In this document: one piece after another, positions 34,519 through 44,191 of the stretch
How positions within the stretch are numbered: position 1 is the stretch's first letter
How the letters are laid out: each line of letters opens with the position of its first letter
Assembly (NCBI RefSeq): GCF_035978755.1
Contig: NZ_CP108414.1
Span: 7,130,001 to 7,194,000, forward strand
Direction of reading: 5' to 3'
Source of the DNA: Streptomyces sp. NBC_01298
Lineage (GTDB): Bacteria > Actinomycetota > Actinomycetes > Streptomycetales > Streptomycetaceae
Length of the DNA: 64,000 nt
Translations under genes and position numbers: made by a program
The notes under the pieces: generated by a model
Seen by the model: the letters and a program-made list of their open reading frames with translations, nothing else
What the model was told of the DNA's origin: nothing
The model's database searches: none

Positions 34519-35309
34519 CGCCGGGGTCGTCGTCCTTCATGGACTTCTTGGGCGCGCACCAGCCCGAGATGCTCCCGGGCAACCGGAAGCTGCCCGACGG
34601 GGTCATCGAGGCGCCGCACGGGACGACCATCGTGGCCGCCACCTTCCCCGGCGGGGTCGTCCTCGCCGGTGACCGGCGGGCGACCATGGGGAACATGATC
34701 GCCCAGCGGGACATCGAGAAGGTGTTCCCGGCGGACGAGTTCTCCGCCGTCGGCATCGCCGGCACCGCCGGTCTGGCCGTGGAGATGGTGAAGCTGTTCC
34801 AGCTGGAGCTGGAGCACTTCGAGAAGGTCGAAGGGGCGACCCTGAGCCTTGAAGGCAAGGCGAACCGGCTGTCGACCATGATCCGGAGCAATCTGGGGAT
34901 GGCGATGCAGGGTCTGGCCGTCGTACCGCTCTTCGCGGGGTACGACGAGGCCAAGGAGCGGGGCCGGATCTTCTCGTACGACGTGACCGGCGGCCGCTCC
35001 GAGGAGCACGGCTACGCCGCGACCGGTTCGGGCTCGATCTTCGCCCGCGGCTCGATGAAGAAGCTGTACCACTCCAAGCTGACGGAGGAGGAGGCCACGA
35101 CGCTCGTCGTGCAGGCGCTGTACGACGCCGCCGACGACGACTCGGCGACCGGTGGCCCGGACCTCTACCGCCACATCTACCCCATCGTCACCGTCATGAC
35201 GGACGAGGGATTCCGCAGGCTGACCGACGAGGAGTCCTCGGAGCTGGCCCGCAAGATCACGAACCGCCGGCTGGAGCAGCCCGACGGTCCGCGCGCCGCT
35301 CTGCTCTGA
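34470..35309 (+). CDS. prcB: 20S proteasome beta subunit (precursor)
   Basis: Catalytic subunit of the 20S core, 279 residues. The propeptide of 51 residues ends at APHG and is followed by the mature N-terminus [11 protein letters not shown], making Thr52 the nucleophile. Asp and Lys active-site partners are in GDRRATMGN and the downstream beta strands. The GTG at 34470 has GGAGGGA upstream, inside the 3' end of the endonuclease VII gene, so translation may be coupled. prcA follows 44 bases later. Confidence 0.95.
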   Translation: MEANNFGTGRLPAAFLTPGSSSFMDFLGAHQPEMLPGNRKLPDGVIEAPHGTTIVAATFPGGVVLAGDRRATMGNMIAQRDIEKVFPADEFSAVGIAGTAGLAVEMVKLFQLELEHFEKVEGATLSLEGKANRLSTMIRSNLGMAMQGLAVVPLFAGYDEAKERGRIFSYDVTGGRSEEHGYAATGSGSIFARGSMKKLYHSKLTEEEATTLVVQALYDAADDDSATGGPDLYRHIYPIVTVMTDEGFRRLTDEESSELARKITNRRLEQPDGPRAALL

Positions 35310-35353
35310 CCCTCTGACCTCCTCGTCGTCCAGAAGAAAGGGACGGAAAGCCG

Positions 35354-36118
35354 GTGTCGACTCCGTTCTATGTGTCACCCCAGCAGGCCATGGCCGACCG
35401 GGCGGAATACGCCCGCAAGGGCATCGCCCGCGGTCGGAGCCTCGTTGTCATCCAGTACGCCGACGGCATCGTGTTCGTCGGTGAGAACCCGTCCCGCGCG
35501 CTGCACAAGTTCAGCGAGATCTACGACCGGATCGGCTTCGCGGCCGCCGGCAAGTACAACGAGTACGAGAACCTGCGGATCGGCGGTGTGCGGTACGCGG
35601 ATCTGCGCGGATACACCTACGACCGCGACGATGTGACGGCCCGTGGGCTGGCGAACGTCTACGCGCAGACGCTCGGCACGATCTTCTCGAGTGCGGGGGA
35701 GAAGCCGTACGAGGTGGAGCTGGTCGTCGCCGAGGTCGGCGCGACGGCTGCCGGGGACCAGATCTACCGGCTGCCGCACGACGGGTCGATCGTCGACGAG
35801 CACGGGTCCGTCGCGGTCGGTGGTAATGCCGAGCAGATCAGTACCTACCTCGATCAGCGGCACCAGGACGGGATGACCCTGTCCGAGGCGCTGAAGCTGG
35901 CGGTGCAGGCGCTGTCGAGCCAGGCGAACGGTACGGACAAGTCGATTCCGGCGGAGCGGCTGGAGGTGGCGGTGCTGGACCGTACGCGGGCCCAGCAGCG
36001 CAAGTTCAAGCGGATCCGCGGCCGGCAGCTGTCGCGGCTGCTGGAGGCGGACGTTCCGGCGGCCGCCCAGGCGGATGCCGTGTCGAACGACGAGGCTCCC
36101 GAAGAGGAAGCCGAGTAG
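35354..36118 (+). CDS. prcA: 20S proteasome alpha subunit
   Basis: Forms the outer gated rings of the 20S core, where Arc docks. The 254-residue protein starts [20 protein letters not shown] and has the alpha-type [10 protein letters not shown] segment and [15 protein letters not shown]. The long acidic C-terminal tail (EEEAE) is streptomycete-like. The GTG at 35354 follows AAAGGGACGG. A clear terminator is 22 bases downstream, closing the pup-prcBA unit. Confidence 0.95.
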   Translation: MSTPFYVSPQQAMADRAEYARKGIARGRSLVVIQYADGIVFVGENPSRALHKFSEIYDRIGFAAAGKYNEYENLRIGGVRYADLRGYTYDRDDVTARGLANVYAQTLGTIFSSAGEKPYEVELVVAEVGATAAGDQIYRLPHDGSIVDEHGSVAVGGNAEQISTYLDQRHQDGMTLSEALKLAVQALSSQANGTDKSIPAERLEVAVLDRTRAQQRKFKRIRGRQLSRLLEADVPAAAQADAVSNDEAPEEEAE

Positions 36119-36139
36119 TCGCAAAAGAGTGCTGAGTGA

Positions 36140-36167
36140 GCGCCCCTGGCCTTCGGGTCGGGGGCGC
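36140..36167. terminator. Hairpin between prcA and the convergent LacI gene
   Basis: GCGCCCCTGGCC (36140-36151) pairs with GGTCGGGGGCGC (36156-36167) around a TTCG tetraloop, with one G-T pair and one mismatch. TTTCGCG follows. Probably bidirectional. Confidence 0.75.
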
Positions 36168-36188
36168 TTTCGCGTTCCCGGGGGTTGG

Positions 36189-37199
36189 TCAGAGGGTCGG
36201 CGCGGGCCCCGTGGAGTCGCGGACGACGAGGTGGACCGGGATGTCGACCGGGGGACGGAGGCTGCCCGGGCTGCCTTCGAGGACGGCGAGGAGGGCGGTC
36301 ATGCCCTGTTCGCCGACGCGTTCGGCGGGGAGGTGGACGGTGGTGAGTTCGGGTTCGACGGCGGTGGCGAGGGCGAGGTCGTCGAAGCCGGTGACGGAGA
36401 GGTCCTCGGGGATGCGCAGGCCGAGGCGGCGGGCGGCTTTGCAGGCGCCGGCGGCCAGGATGTCGTCGTCGCAGACGACGGCGGTGGGGCGGCGGTCCGC
36501 GGGGGTGTCCAGGGCGCTCTCCATGGCCGTACGGGCGGCTTCCACGCTGAGGTGGGCCCGTACGGTGCGCAGCTCGGCGGGGGGCGGCAGGAGGGCGGCG
36601 AGGGCGTCGGCGCGGACGGTGAAGGTCCAGGAGTCGATGGCGGAGGCGAGGTGGAGGAAGCGGTGGTGGCCGTGGGTGAGGAGGTGTTCGGCGGTTTGGC
36701 GCATGCCGTCGGCGATGGCGAGGTTGACGTGGGCGTGGGCGGTGTCGGCGGTGGGGTCGCTGTCGAGCATGACGAGGGGGAGTCCGTCGCCGCCGAGGGC
36801 GTGGAGGGCGTCGGCGGCCATGGAGGAGGCGATGACTCCGTCGAGGGCGGCGCGGGCGGAGGCGAAGGGGTCGCGGGCGGGGCCGGTGCCGTCGGGGGAG
36901 GGGTAGAGGACGACGCCGAAGCCGTGTTCGGCGGCGATGCGGGCGGCGCCGGTGTAGACGCGGGCGAAGAACTCGTTGGTGAGGGCGGGGACGACGAGGA
37001 GGGCGGTGCGGGTGGAGCCGAGGCGGAGGTTGCGGGCGGCGAGGTTGGGGCGGTAGCCGAGGGTCGTGGCGGTTTCGCGGACCAGGTCGGCGGTGCGTTC
37101 GGAGACGCGGCCGCGCCATTTGTCGCCGAGGACGAGGGAGACGGTGGCCTGGGAGACCCCGGCGGCGGTGGCCACGTCGCGGCTGGTGGGTCTCGTCAC
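36189..37199 (-). CDS. LacI-family transcriptional regulator
   Basis: Sugar-type repressor, 336 residues. The N-terminal helix-turn-helix is TSRDVATAAGVSQATVSLVL with the hinge helix NLAARNLRLG. The effector domain has LLVVPALTNEFFARVYTGA and VTGFDDLALATAVEPELTTV. The GTG at 37199 has AGGAG seven bases upstream. It is divergent from an MFS transporter gene, which it most likely controls. Ligand unknown. The pair separates prcA from pafA. Confidence 0.9.
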   Translation of the reverse strand: MTRPTSRDVATAAGVSQATVSLVLGDKWRGRVSERTADLVRETATTLGYRPNLAARNLRLGSTRTALLVVPALTNEFFARVYTGAARIAAEHGFGVVLYPSPDGTGPARDPFASARAALDGVIASSMAADALHALGGDGLPLVMLDSDPTADTAHAHVNLAIADGMRQTAEHLLTHGHHRFLHLASAIDSWTFTVRADALAALLPPPAELRTVRAHLSVEAARTAMESALDTPADRRPTAVVCDDDILAAGACKAARRLGLRIPEDLSVTGFDDLALATAVEPELTTVHLPAERVGEQGMTALLAVLEGSPGSLRPPVDIPVHLVVRDSTGPAPTL

Positions 37200-37346
37200 A
37201 CGGTGCTCCTGTAGTGCGAGGTCACGGGGGGTGTGGGGGTCGGGTGGGTGGACCGTCCGACTGTGGTCATGGTACGTATGACCGGTCACGTTATACGTAT
37301 TACTTGGGTGGTTCCCGGCTGGGTCCGGGCGGAAGAGGGGGCGGAC

Positions 37347-38636
37347 ATGGCCGCGGGTTACGCGGAGCTGCTCAGGACCCGGCATGCCGCGAGGCTGCTG
37401 GTGGGCACGCTCATAGGCCGGCTGCCGAACGGGGTGGGGCCGATCGCGATCGTGCTGTTCATCCGGGCGGAGGGTGGCAGCTACAGCCTGGCGGGGGCGC
37501 TCGCGGCCGCGTACGGGGTGTCGAACGCGGTGGGGCAGCCGTTGCTGGGGCGGGCGGTGGACCTGTTCGGGCAGCCGCGGGTGCAGTTGCCGGCCGCGGT
37601 GGTGTCGGCGCTGGGCATGGTGTGGCTGGCGCTGTCCGGTACGGGGTCGGTGGTGGTGGCGTACGCGGCGGTGGTGGTGGCGGGGCTGTTCACGCCGCCG
37701 CTGGAGGGCGGGCTGCGGGCGCTGTGGCCGAGCGTGCTGGGCGGCAAGGAGGAGCGGGTGCACGCGGCGTACGCGATGGACGCGGTGGCCCAGGAGGTCA
37801 TGTTCACCGTGGGGCCGCTGCTGGTGACGCTGTGCGTGGCGCTGTGGGATCCGGCGGTGGCGCTGCTGGTGCTGAACGGGATCGGGGTGCTGGGGGCGCT
37901 GTCGGTGGTGGTGTCGGAGCCTTCGCGCACGTGGCGTTCGGAGCCGCGTGAGGCGCACTGGCTGGGGGCGCTCCGTTCGAAGGGGCTGCTGGCGTTGCTG
38001 GGGGCGTTCTTCTTCGTGGGGACGGCGCTGGGGTCGATCACGGTGGCGGGTGTGGCGTACGCGGACGAGCACGGTGGTCAGGCGGTGTACGGCTGGCTGA
38101 TGGCGGCGCTGGGTCTGGGCGCGCTGTTCGGTGGTGTGCTGTACGGGGCGCGGCAGTGGGCGGGGGCGCCGGAGCGGCGGCTTCGGTTGCTGGTGGCGTT
38201 GCTGGCGGTGTGTTACCTGCCGTTGATGCTGGTGCCGGGTGTGGTGGCGATGACGGGGTTCGCGGCGCTGGCGGGGGTGTTCCTGGCTCCGGCTCTGGCG
38301 TGCGCGTTCATCGTGGTGGACCGGCATGCTCCGGTGGGCACGGTGACGGAGGCGTTCTCGTGGCTGGTGACGTTCTTCGGGGTGGGTGCGGCGATGGGTA
38401 CGGCGGCTGCGGGTCCTTCGGTGGAGTGGGGCGGTACGGCGGCGGGGTTCGCGGTGGCGAGCGTGGCGGGGGCGGCGGCGCTGTTGGTGCTGACGCTGAC
38501 TCAGCGGGTGCTGGCGCGTCCGGGTGCGAGCCGTGCGGTGGCGGGTTCCGTGTCGGGGCGGCCGGCGGGGGAGTCGGGGGCCGGGTCGGCGGGGCCGTTG
38601 GAGGGTTCCGCTGAGGCTTCGGTGACGGGGTCTTAG
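37347..38636 (+). CDS. MFS transporter
   Basis: Major facilitator superfamily permease of 429 residues with about twelve predicted membrane segments, beginning MAAGYAELLRTRHAARLLVG. A disordered Gly/Ser/Ala tail of about 35 residues closes it. The ATG at 37347 is preceded by GAGGGGGCGG, so the upstream in-frame start at 37233 is not needed. It is divergent from the LacI-type gene; the 147-bp space holds TGACCGGTCA (37279-37288) and an ATACGTAT palindrome as possible operators. Substrate not predicted. Confidence 0.88.
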   Translation: MAAGYAELLRTRHAARLLVGTLIGRLPNGVGPIAIVLFIRAEGGSYSLAGALAAAYGVSNAVGQPLLGRAVDLFGQPRVQLPAAVVSALGMVWLALSGTGSVVVAYAAVVVAGLFTPPLEGGLRALWPSVLGGKEERVHAAYAMDAVAQEVMFTVGPLLVTLCVALWDPAVALLVLNGIGVLGALSVVVSEPSRTWRSEPREAHWLGALRSKGLLALLGAFFFVGTALGSITVAGVAYADEHGGQAVYGWLMAALGLGALFGGVLYGARQWAGAPERRLRLLVALLAVCYLPLMLVPGVVAMTGFAALAGVFLAPALACAFIVVDRHAPVGTVTEAFSWLVTFFGVGAAMGTAAAGPSVEWGGTAAGFAVASVAGAAALLVLTLTQRVLARPGASRAVAGSVSGRPAGESGAGSAGPLEGSAEASVTGS

Positions 38637-38782
38637 GCGGGCCGGCGGGCGTGTGGCGGGCGCGCGGGGGGCGCGTTTCGGGTGGGTGTCGGGCGGTCGC
38701 CGGGGTGGCCTGTCGGGAAAATGATCGAAACGGCGGCTGCGAACTCGGTTTCAGAACAGAGCAGAAGGCGTAATGTTCAGTC

Positions 38783-40144
38783 ATGGACCGCCGCATTTTC
38801 GGGCTGGAGAACGAGTACGGCGTCACGTGCACGTTCAGGGGACAGCGCCGACTGTCTCCTGACGAAGTGGCGCGCTACCTCTTCCGCCGTGTTGTGTCAT
38901 GGGGCCGCAGCAGCAATGTCTTCCTGCGGAACGGCGCCCGCCTCTACCTCGACGTGGGTTCGCATCCGGAGTACGCAACTCCCGAATGCGACAACCTGAT
39001 CGAACTGGTCACCCACGACAAGGCCGGCGAGCGCATTCTCGAAGGCCTTCTCGTCGACGCCGAACGCCGCTTGCACGAGGAGGGAATCGCGGGCGACGTC
39101 TATCTGTTCAAGAACAACACCGACTCGGCGGGAAACTCGTACGGCTGCCATGAGAACTACCTGGTGGCCCGGCACGGGGAATTCTCCCGGCTCGCGGACA
39201 TTCTGATCCCGTTCCTCGTCACGCGGCAGCTGATCTGTGGTGCGGGCAAGGTGCTGCAGACGCCCCGGGGCGCGGTCTACTGCGTGAGCCAGCGGGCCGA
39301 GCACATCTGGGAGGGTGTCAGTTCGGCCACGACGCGTTCGCGGCCGATCATCAACACGCGGGACGAGCCGCACGCGGACGCGGAGCGTTACCGGCGTCTG
39401 CACGTGATCGTGGGCGACTCGAACATGTCCGAGACGACCATGCTGCTGAAGGTCGGGGCGACCGATCTGGTGCTGCGCATGATCGAGGCGGGCACGGTGA
39501 TGCGGGACCTGACGCTGGAGAACCCGATCCGGGCGATCCGGGAGGTCAGCCACGACATCACGGGTCAGCGCAAGGTGCGTCTGGCGAGCGGCCGGGAGGC
39601 CTCGGCGCTGGAGATCCAGCGGGAGTACTACGACAAGGCGGTGGACTTCGCGGAGCGCCGGGGCATCCGTACGGGTGTCGTGGACCAGGTGCTGGAGCTG
39701 TGGGGCCGGACGCTGGACGCGATCGACGCGGAGGACCTGGACCGGATCGGTACCGAGATCGACTGGGTGATGAAGTACCAGCTGATCGAGCGGTACCGGG
39801 CGAAGCACAACATGACGATGTCGAATCCGCGGGTGGCTCAGATAGACCTCGCGTATCACGACATCCATCGCAGGCGCGGGCTGTACTACCTGCTGGAGCG
39901 CAAGGGGCAGGCGGCGCGGATCTGCAACGACCTCAAGATCTTCGAGGGCAAGTCGGTGCCTCCGCAGACGACGCGCGCGAGGTTGCGCGGTGACTTCATC
40001 CGTCGGGCGCAGGAGCAGCGGCGGGACTTCACGGTCGACTGGGTGCATCTGAAGCTGAACGACCAGGCGCAGCGCACGGTGCTGTGCAAGGACCCGTTCC
40101 GGTCGGTGGACGACCGGGTGGAGAAGCTGATCGCGGGAATGTAG
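38783..40144 (+). CDS. pafA: Pup-protein ligase PafA
   Basis: Ligates deamidated Pup to substrate lysines with ATP, through a gamma-glutamyl-phosphate intermediate. The 453-residue protein has the glutamine synthetase-like fold: the [18 protein letters not shown] start with the metal-binding Glu, [19 protein letters not shown], and the [20 protein letters not shown] segment shared with Dop. It lacks the Dop loop. The ATG at 38783 has AGAAGGCG upstream. It starts the distal set of Pup-linked genes that continues with FKBPs and pafBC. Confidence 0.95.
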   Translation: MDRRIFGLENEYGVTCTFRGQRRLSPDEVARYLFRRVVSWGRSSNVFLRNGARLYLDVGSHPEYATPECDNLIELVTHDKAGERILEGLLVDAERRLHEEGIAGDVYLFKNNTDSAGNSYGCHENYLVARHGEFSRLADILIPFLVTRQLICGAGKVLQTPRGAVYCVSQRAEHIWEGVSSATTRSRPIINTRDEPHADAERYRRLHVIVGDSNMSETTMLLKVGATDLVLRMIEAGTVMRDLTLENPIRAIREVSHDITGQRKVRLASGREASALEIQREYYDKAVDFAERRGIRTGVVDQVLELWGRTLDAIDAEDLDRIGTEIDWVMKYQLIERYRAKHNMTMSNPRVAQIDLAYHDIHRRRGLYYLLERKGQAARICNDLKIFEGKSVPPQTTRARLRGDFIRRAQEQRRDFTVDWVHLKLNDQAQRTVLCKDPFRSVDDRVEKLIAGM

Positions 40145-40203
40145 GGGGATGTGAGGAGTCGCAGGGCGCCGGTTGGGCCGCGCGCATCGCACTGATCTTG
40201 GCC

Positions 40204-40234
40204 AGGGCCTCGTACGGATCTCGTACGGGGCCCT
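40204..40234 (+). terminator. Hairpin after pafA
   Basis: AGGGCCTCGTACG (40204-40216) pairs at 12 of 13 positions with CGTACGGGGCCCT (40222-40234), leaving a GATCT loop. It lies about 60 bases past the pafA stop. Confidence 0.6.
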
Positions 40235-40288
40235 GTCCACGCCTTAGAGTGGCGACGACCTATGTGCCGTCTGAGATCTGAGGAACAC

Positions 40289-41227
40289 GTGCGCCGACTT
40301 GCCGGCCTGCTTGTCGTACCCCTTCTGCTGCTGTCGACAGCGGCTTGTGGCGACAGCGGCTCCGACTCCGCCCAGATGAAGAACGGGGCGCCCGCGATCA
40401 CGAAGGGTGCCAAGTTCGGGGAGACTCCCACCCTGTCGAAGGGGGAGGGGAAGCCGCCGAAGGAACTGAAGGTGGTGACCATCAGCGAGGGTGACGGCCC
40501 GGCGCTGAAGAAGGGCGACATCGCCCAGGTCAACTACCTCGGCCAGGTCTGGGACGGCACGGAGCCGTTCGACCAGAGCTTCGGCAAGGGCAAGCCGTTC
40601 GACGTGACCGTCGGCGAGGGCCAGGTCATCAAGGGCTGGGACCAGGGCCTGCTGGGCAAGAAGGTCGGCAGCCGGCTGGAGCTCGTGATCCCGCCGGACC
40701 TCGGTTACGGCGAGCAGGGCTCGGGCGACAAGATCAAGCCGAACGCCACGCTGGTCTTCGTCGTGGACATCGTCAAGGGCACCTCGATCCCGGTTTCGGC
40801 CACGGGCAAGGCGGTCCCGCAGACGGACGCCGCCCTGCCGAAGGTCGGTACGAACACGGACGGCAAGGAAGTCTCCGTGGCCGTTCCGAAGGACGTCGCG
40901 GCGCCGACGAAGCTCGTGTCGAACTACGTCCTGGAGGGCGACGGCGCGGTCGTGAAGGACACCGACAGCGTGGTGGTCAAGTTCCACGGCAAGACGTGGA
41001 AGGACGACAAGACCTTCGAGAGCACGTACGCCACCGGGGCGTCCGTGACGTGGCCGCTGGCGGAGCTCCAGGTCAAGGGCCTGAAGGACGGGATCGTCGG
41101 CAAGAAGACCGGCAGCCGCATCCTGCTGGTCATCCCGCCGGACCAGGGTTTCGCCGACAAGGAGCAGGGCACCATCCCGGCCAATTCGACGCTGGTCTTC
41201 AGCCTCGACATCCTGGCCGTGGTGTAA
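40289..41227 (+). CDS. FKBP-type prolyl isomerase lipoprotein, two domains
   Basis: Exported peptidyl-prolyl cis-trans isomerase, 312 residues. The lipoprotein signal ends LLLLSTAAC with Cys20 as the lipidated residue. Two FKBP domains follow: the first has VNYLGQVWDGTEPFDQSFGK, VIKGWDQGLLGKKVGSRLEL and IPPDLGYGEQG; the second has VKFHGKTW, GLKDGIVGKKTGSRILLVIP and FADKEQGTIP and is more degenerate. The GTG at 40289 has GAGGA upstream. It acts outside the membrane on secreted proteins by inference. A single-domain FKBP follows 48 bases later. Confidence 0.9.
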   Translation: MRRLAGLLVVPLLLLSTAACGDSGSDSAQMKNGAPAITKGAKFGETPTLSKGEGKPPKELKVVTISEGDGPALKKGDIAQVNYLGQVWDGTEPFDQSFGKGKPFDVTVGEGQVIKGWDQGLLGKKVGSRLELVIPPDLGYGEQGSGDKIKPNATLVFVVDIVKGTSIPVSATGKAVPQTDAALPKVGTNTDGKEVSVAVPKDVAAPTKLVSNYVLEGDGAVVKDTDSVVVKFHGKTWKDDKTFESTYATGASVTWPLAELQVKGLKDGIVGKKTGSRILLVIPPDQGFADKEQGTIPANSTLVFSLDILAVV

Positions 41228-41275
41228 GACTGTCCAGGTTGTCCCCCTGTTCGTAAGTTTTTGAGGAGCAGTTCC

Positions 41276-41653
41276 GTGAGCGACAAGCTCGAGAAGCCCG
41301 AGATCGACTTCCCTGATTTCCCGATCCCGGCGGACCTCGTGATCGAGGAGATCTGGGAGGGCGAGGGCGCCGAGGCCAAGGCCGGTTCCCGGGTCTCCGT
41401 CCACTACGTGGGCGTGGCCTACTCGACCGGCGAGGAGTTCGACGCCTCCTGGGGCCGCGGCGCGCCGCTGCAGTTCCAGCTCGGTATCGGCCAGGTCATC
41501 TCCGGCTGGGACCAGGGCATCCAGGGCATGAAGGTCGGCGGCCGCCGCAAGCTGGTCATCCCGGCCCACCTCGCCTACGGCGACCGTGGCGCCGGCGCTG
41601 CCATCAAGCCGGGCGAGACGCTGATCTTCGTGTGCGACCTGATGGGCGCCTGA
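41276..41653 (+). CDS. FKBP-type prolyl isomerase (cytoplasmic, single domain)
   Basis: Peptidyl-prolyl cis-trans isomerase of 125 residues with one canonical FKBP domain: VHYVGVAYSTGEEFDASW, QVISGWDQGIQGMKVGGRRK and IPAHLAYGDRGAG. There is no signal peptide, so it is cytoplasmic. The GTG at 41276 has GAGGAG seven bases upstream. It is probably co-transcribed with the lipoprotein FKBP and closed by the terminator at 41677. Confidence 0.93.
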   Translation: MSDKLEKPEIDFPDFPIPADLVIEEIWEGEGAEAKAGSRVSVHYVGVAYSTGEEFDASWGRGAPLQFQLGIGQVISGWDQGIQGMKVGGRRKLVIPAHLAYGDRGAGAAIKPGETLIFVCDLMGA

Positions 41654-41676
41654 TCGATCCGCTGTGAAAGCGTGTG

Positions 41677-41703
41677 GGGCCCCTGCCTTCAAGGCAGGGG
41701 CCC
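41677..41703 (+). terminator. 13-bp hairpin after the FKBP genes
   Basis: GGGCCCCTGCCTT (41677-41689) is perfectly complementary to AAGGCAGGGGCCC (41691-41703). TCGCTTTTG follows, giving a near-canonical intrinsic terminator. Confidence 0.85.
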
Positions 41704-41799
41704 TCGCTTTTGCCCTGGACCGCCGGGGCGGTACGGTCAGCGGTCACGAGGGTGTACCGGGGACACGACTCGAAGGTCTGGAAGGGCGGATGGGCGTCG

Positions 41800-42762
41800 A
41801 TGGCGATTGCCAAGGCCGAGCGGCTGATGAATCTGGCGCTGTGTCTGCTGGGGACGCGCCGGCCGCTCAGCAAGCGGGAACTGCGCGGCTCCATCGAGGC
41901 CTACATGGAAGCCGGGAACGACGAGTCCTTCAACCGCATGTTCGAGCGGGACAAGGACGATCTGCGGGAACTCGGGCTGGTCATCGAGACCGTGGAGAAC
42001 CTGGAGGGCGACACGGGCTACCTGGCCCGTCGTGACTCCAACCGGCTGCCGCCCGTGGCGCTGGACGCCGAGGAGGCCGCGGCCCTGGGGCTCGCCGCCA
42101 AGGTGTGGCAGCAGGCCCGGCTCGCCGGTGCGGCCAGTGGCGCGCTGCAGAAGCTGCGGGCCGGCGGCATGCCGGAGGCCTCGGACCCGTACGAGGGCCA
42201 GCACAGTGCGATCGAACCGCGGATCCCGGTGCACGAGGCGGCCTTCGAGCCGCTGATGCTGGCCTGCCGCGACCGCCGGCCGGTGGTCTTCGACTACCGC
42301 AAGTCCACGGCGGCGCGTCCCGAGACGCGGCAGGTGGAGCCGTGGGCGCTGGAGTGCTGGCGCGGCCACTGGTACCTGGCGGGCTTCGACCGGGACCGCG
42401 GGGCGGAGCGCGTGTTCCGGCTCTCCCGGATCACGGGCAAGGTCCGTTCGCGGGCCGCCAAGTACACCGCCGAGGTCCCGGACGTGGTGACCGTGCGGGA
42501 GACCGTGGCGAGCTGGGCCGGGGAGAGCGCGGAGCGCTCCGCGCTGATCCGGCTGCGGGCGGGGGCGGGTTATCCGCTGCGGTCCAGGGCCACGGCGGTG
42601 CGCGAGGGGGCCGGTGGCGAGGGCTGGGACGAGCTGGAGATCCCGTACGGGCACGGGCTGGACGCCTGGCTGGTGGAGTTCGGCCCCGATGTCGTGGTGC
42701 TGGAGCCGGCGGACCTGCGGGCGGGTGTCGTGGACCGGCTGCGGGCCGTGGCCAAGGGCTAG
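41800..42762 (+). CDS. pafB: WYL-domain regulator PafB
   Basis: DNA-damage-responsive transcription activator that works as a heterodimer with PafC in actinobacteria. The 320-residue protein has an N-terminal winged helix (MAIAKAERLMNLALCLLG; RPLSKRELRGSI) and a WYL domain containing WALECWRGHWYLAGFDRDRG. A WCX domain closes it. The ATG at 41800 has only a distant GGAAGGG, so the start is likely but not certain. pafC follows after a 171-bp space rich in 9-bp tandem repeats. Confidence 0.9.
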   Translation: MAIAKAERLMNLALCLLGTRRPLSKRELRGSIEAYMEAGNDESFNRMFERDKDDLRELGLVIETVENLEGDTGYLARRDSNRLPPVALDAEEAAALGLAAKVWQQARLAGAASGALQKLRAGGMPEASDPYEGQHSAIEPRIPVHEAAFEPLMLACRDRRPVVFDYRKSTAARPETRQVEPWALECWRGHWYLAGFDRDRGAERVFRLSRITGKVRSRAAKYTAEVPDVVTVRETVASWAGESAERSALIRLRAGAGYPLRSRATAVREGAGGEGWDELEIPYGHGLDAWLVEFGPDVVVLEPADLRAGVVDRLRAVAKG

Positions 42763-42772
42763 GGCCGGCCTG

Positions 42773-42817
<45 letters not shown>

Positions 42818-42852
42818 GCGATGGCGCGGACCGCGCGGAGCCGTGCGGGAGC

Positions 42853-42888
42853 GGGTAGACCGGGTGGACCGGGTGGACCGGGTGGACC
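42853..42888. repeat. 9-bp tandem repeat GGGTGGACC (x4)
   Basis: One GGGTAGACC and three exact GGGTGGACC units follow each other, 36 bp past the first array and 45 bp before the pafC start. The two arrays share the core GGAC. Confidence 0.9.
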
Positions 42889-42933
42889 CGGGCAAGATCA
42901 GTGAGCAACGCCCTGAGGGGGAGACGTACCAGC

Positions 42934-43929
42934 ATGGCTGCCAACGCCATCGACCAGACGCGCCGGATGCTGTCCCTGGTGACGTACCTGCGCGAGCGCC
43001 CGGGTGCGCACGTCGCGGACGTGGCCCGGGCCTTCGGGATCACCGAGGACGAGCTGATCTCGGACCTCGACGTGCTGCCCATGTGCGGGACCAGCTTCCG
43101 GGGCGGTGACCTGCTCGACATCGACACCGACGGGGAGCGCATCTGGTGGCGCAACCCCGACGCCTCGGGGGAGTCCACCGCGGAGCCGCTGCGGCTGGCC
43201 GCCGACGAGGCGACGGCGCTGCTGGTGGCCGCCCGGGCCGTGGCCACGCTGCCGGGGCTGCGCGAGGGGGACCGCCAGGCACTGCTGCGGGCCACCGCGA
43301 AGCTGGAGGCGGCCGCGGGCGAGGTCGCCGGGGCCAGTTCCCGGCTGTCGGTGACCTTCGAGTCCGAGGGCGGGGTCTTCGCCGACGTGGACCGGGCCAT
43401 CGCCGAGCGGCGCCGCCTGTGGCTGCGCTACTACTCGCCGGCGCGCGACGAGCTCACCGAGCGCAAGGTCGACCCGATCAGGCTGTTCGCCGTCGGGCAC
43501 ACCTACATGGAGGGGTGGTGCCACCTCTCCGAGGCGCGGCGGACCTTCCGGCTGGACCGGGTGGCGGAGATCCGGCTGCTCGACGAGCGGGCCGAGCCGC
43601 CGGCCATCGAGCCCCGCGATCTGTCCGAGGGGCTGGTGCAGCCGGCCGCCGAGGATCCGGAGGTCGTGGTCGAGGTGGGTCCCGGCGGGCGCTGGGTGGC
43701 GGAGTACTACCCGCACGACAGTGCGGAGGAGCTGCCCGAGGGGGGTCTGCGGATCACCTTGCGCACCCCCGATCCGGGTTCGCTGCGGCGCCTGGCGCTG
43801 CGGCTGGGCCGGGAGGGGCGGATCGTGGCCCCCGTGGAGCTGGCGGACAGCGCCCGCCGGGCGGCCCGGGAGGCACTCGCCGCCTATGAGGGCGGGGCCG
43901 TGGAGAGCGACGACGGGGACCGGGGCTGA
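42934..43929 (+). CDS. pafC: WYL-domain regulator PafC
   Basis: Partner of PafB in the mycobacterial and probably streptomycete DNA-damage response that is independent of LexA. The 331-residue protein has an N-terminal winged-helix region (TRRMLSLVTYLRERPGAHVA; ITEDELISDLDVL) and a WYL domain with RLWLRYYSPARDELTERKVD and VGHTYMEGWCHLSEARRTFR. The ATG at 42934 has GGGGGAG upstream; an in-frame GTG eleven codons earlier is less likely. It is followed within 23 bases by a zinc-ribbon protein gene. Confidence 0.9.
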   Translation: MAANAIDQTRRMLSLVTYLRERPGAHVADVARAFGITEDELISDLDVLPMCGTSFRGGDLLDIDTDGERIWWRNPDASGESTAEPLRLAADEATALLVAARAVATLPGLREGDRQALLRATAKLEAAAGEVAGASSRLSVTFESEGGVFADVDRAIAERRRLWLRYYSPARDELTERKVDPIRLFAVGHTYMEGWCHLSEARRTFRLDRVAEIRLLDERAEPPAIEPRDLSEGLVQPAAEDPEVVVEVGPGGRWVAEYYPHDSAEELPEGGLRITLRTPDPGSLRRLALRLGREGRIVAPVELADSARRAAREALAAYEGGAVESDDGDRG

Positions 43930-43952
43930 GGGGCCGAGGGGGGATCCGCGCG

Positions 43953-44165
43953 ATGTCGGTCGCGTTCAAGGCCTCCTGTCCCGACTGCCGGGCCCGCTTC
44001 GAGCTGGACGCGGGCGCCCTGCGCCTCGCCATCGGCGGCAGCCGGCGTACGACCTTCTACTCCTTCACCTGTCCCGAGTGCGCGGCCGCGGTCCGCAAGC
44101 CCGCCGGGGAGCGGATCGTGGAACTTCTGACGGGCGGCGGCGTGAGCACCCTGCGCAGCGTGTGA
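43953..44165 (+). CDS. Small zinc-ribbon protein
   Basis: A 70-residue protein with two Cys pairs, SCPDCRARFELD and TCPECAAAVRKP, spaced as in a single zinc ribbon. The ATG at 43953 has GAGGGGGGATC upstream. It probably belongs to the pafC transcript. Such small zinc proteins often bind nucleic acid, but no function is established. Confidence 0.78.
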   Translation: MSVAFKASCPDCRARFELDAGALRLAIGGSRRTTFYSFTCPECAAAVRKPAGERIVELLTGGGVSTLRSV

Positions 44166-44191
44166 GGCGCGCGGTGGCCTAGGCTCGTCGC

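Noticed and set aside
34388..34954. Minus-strand frame across the endonuclease VII/prcB junction
   Set aside because: Shadow frame; the two plus-strand genes explain the sequence.
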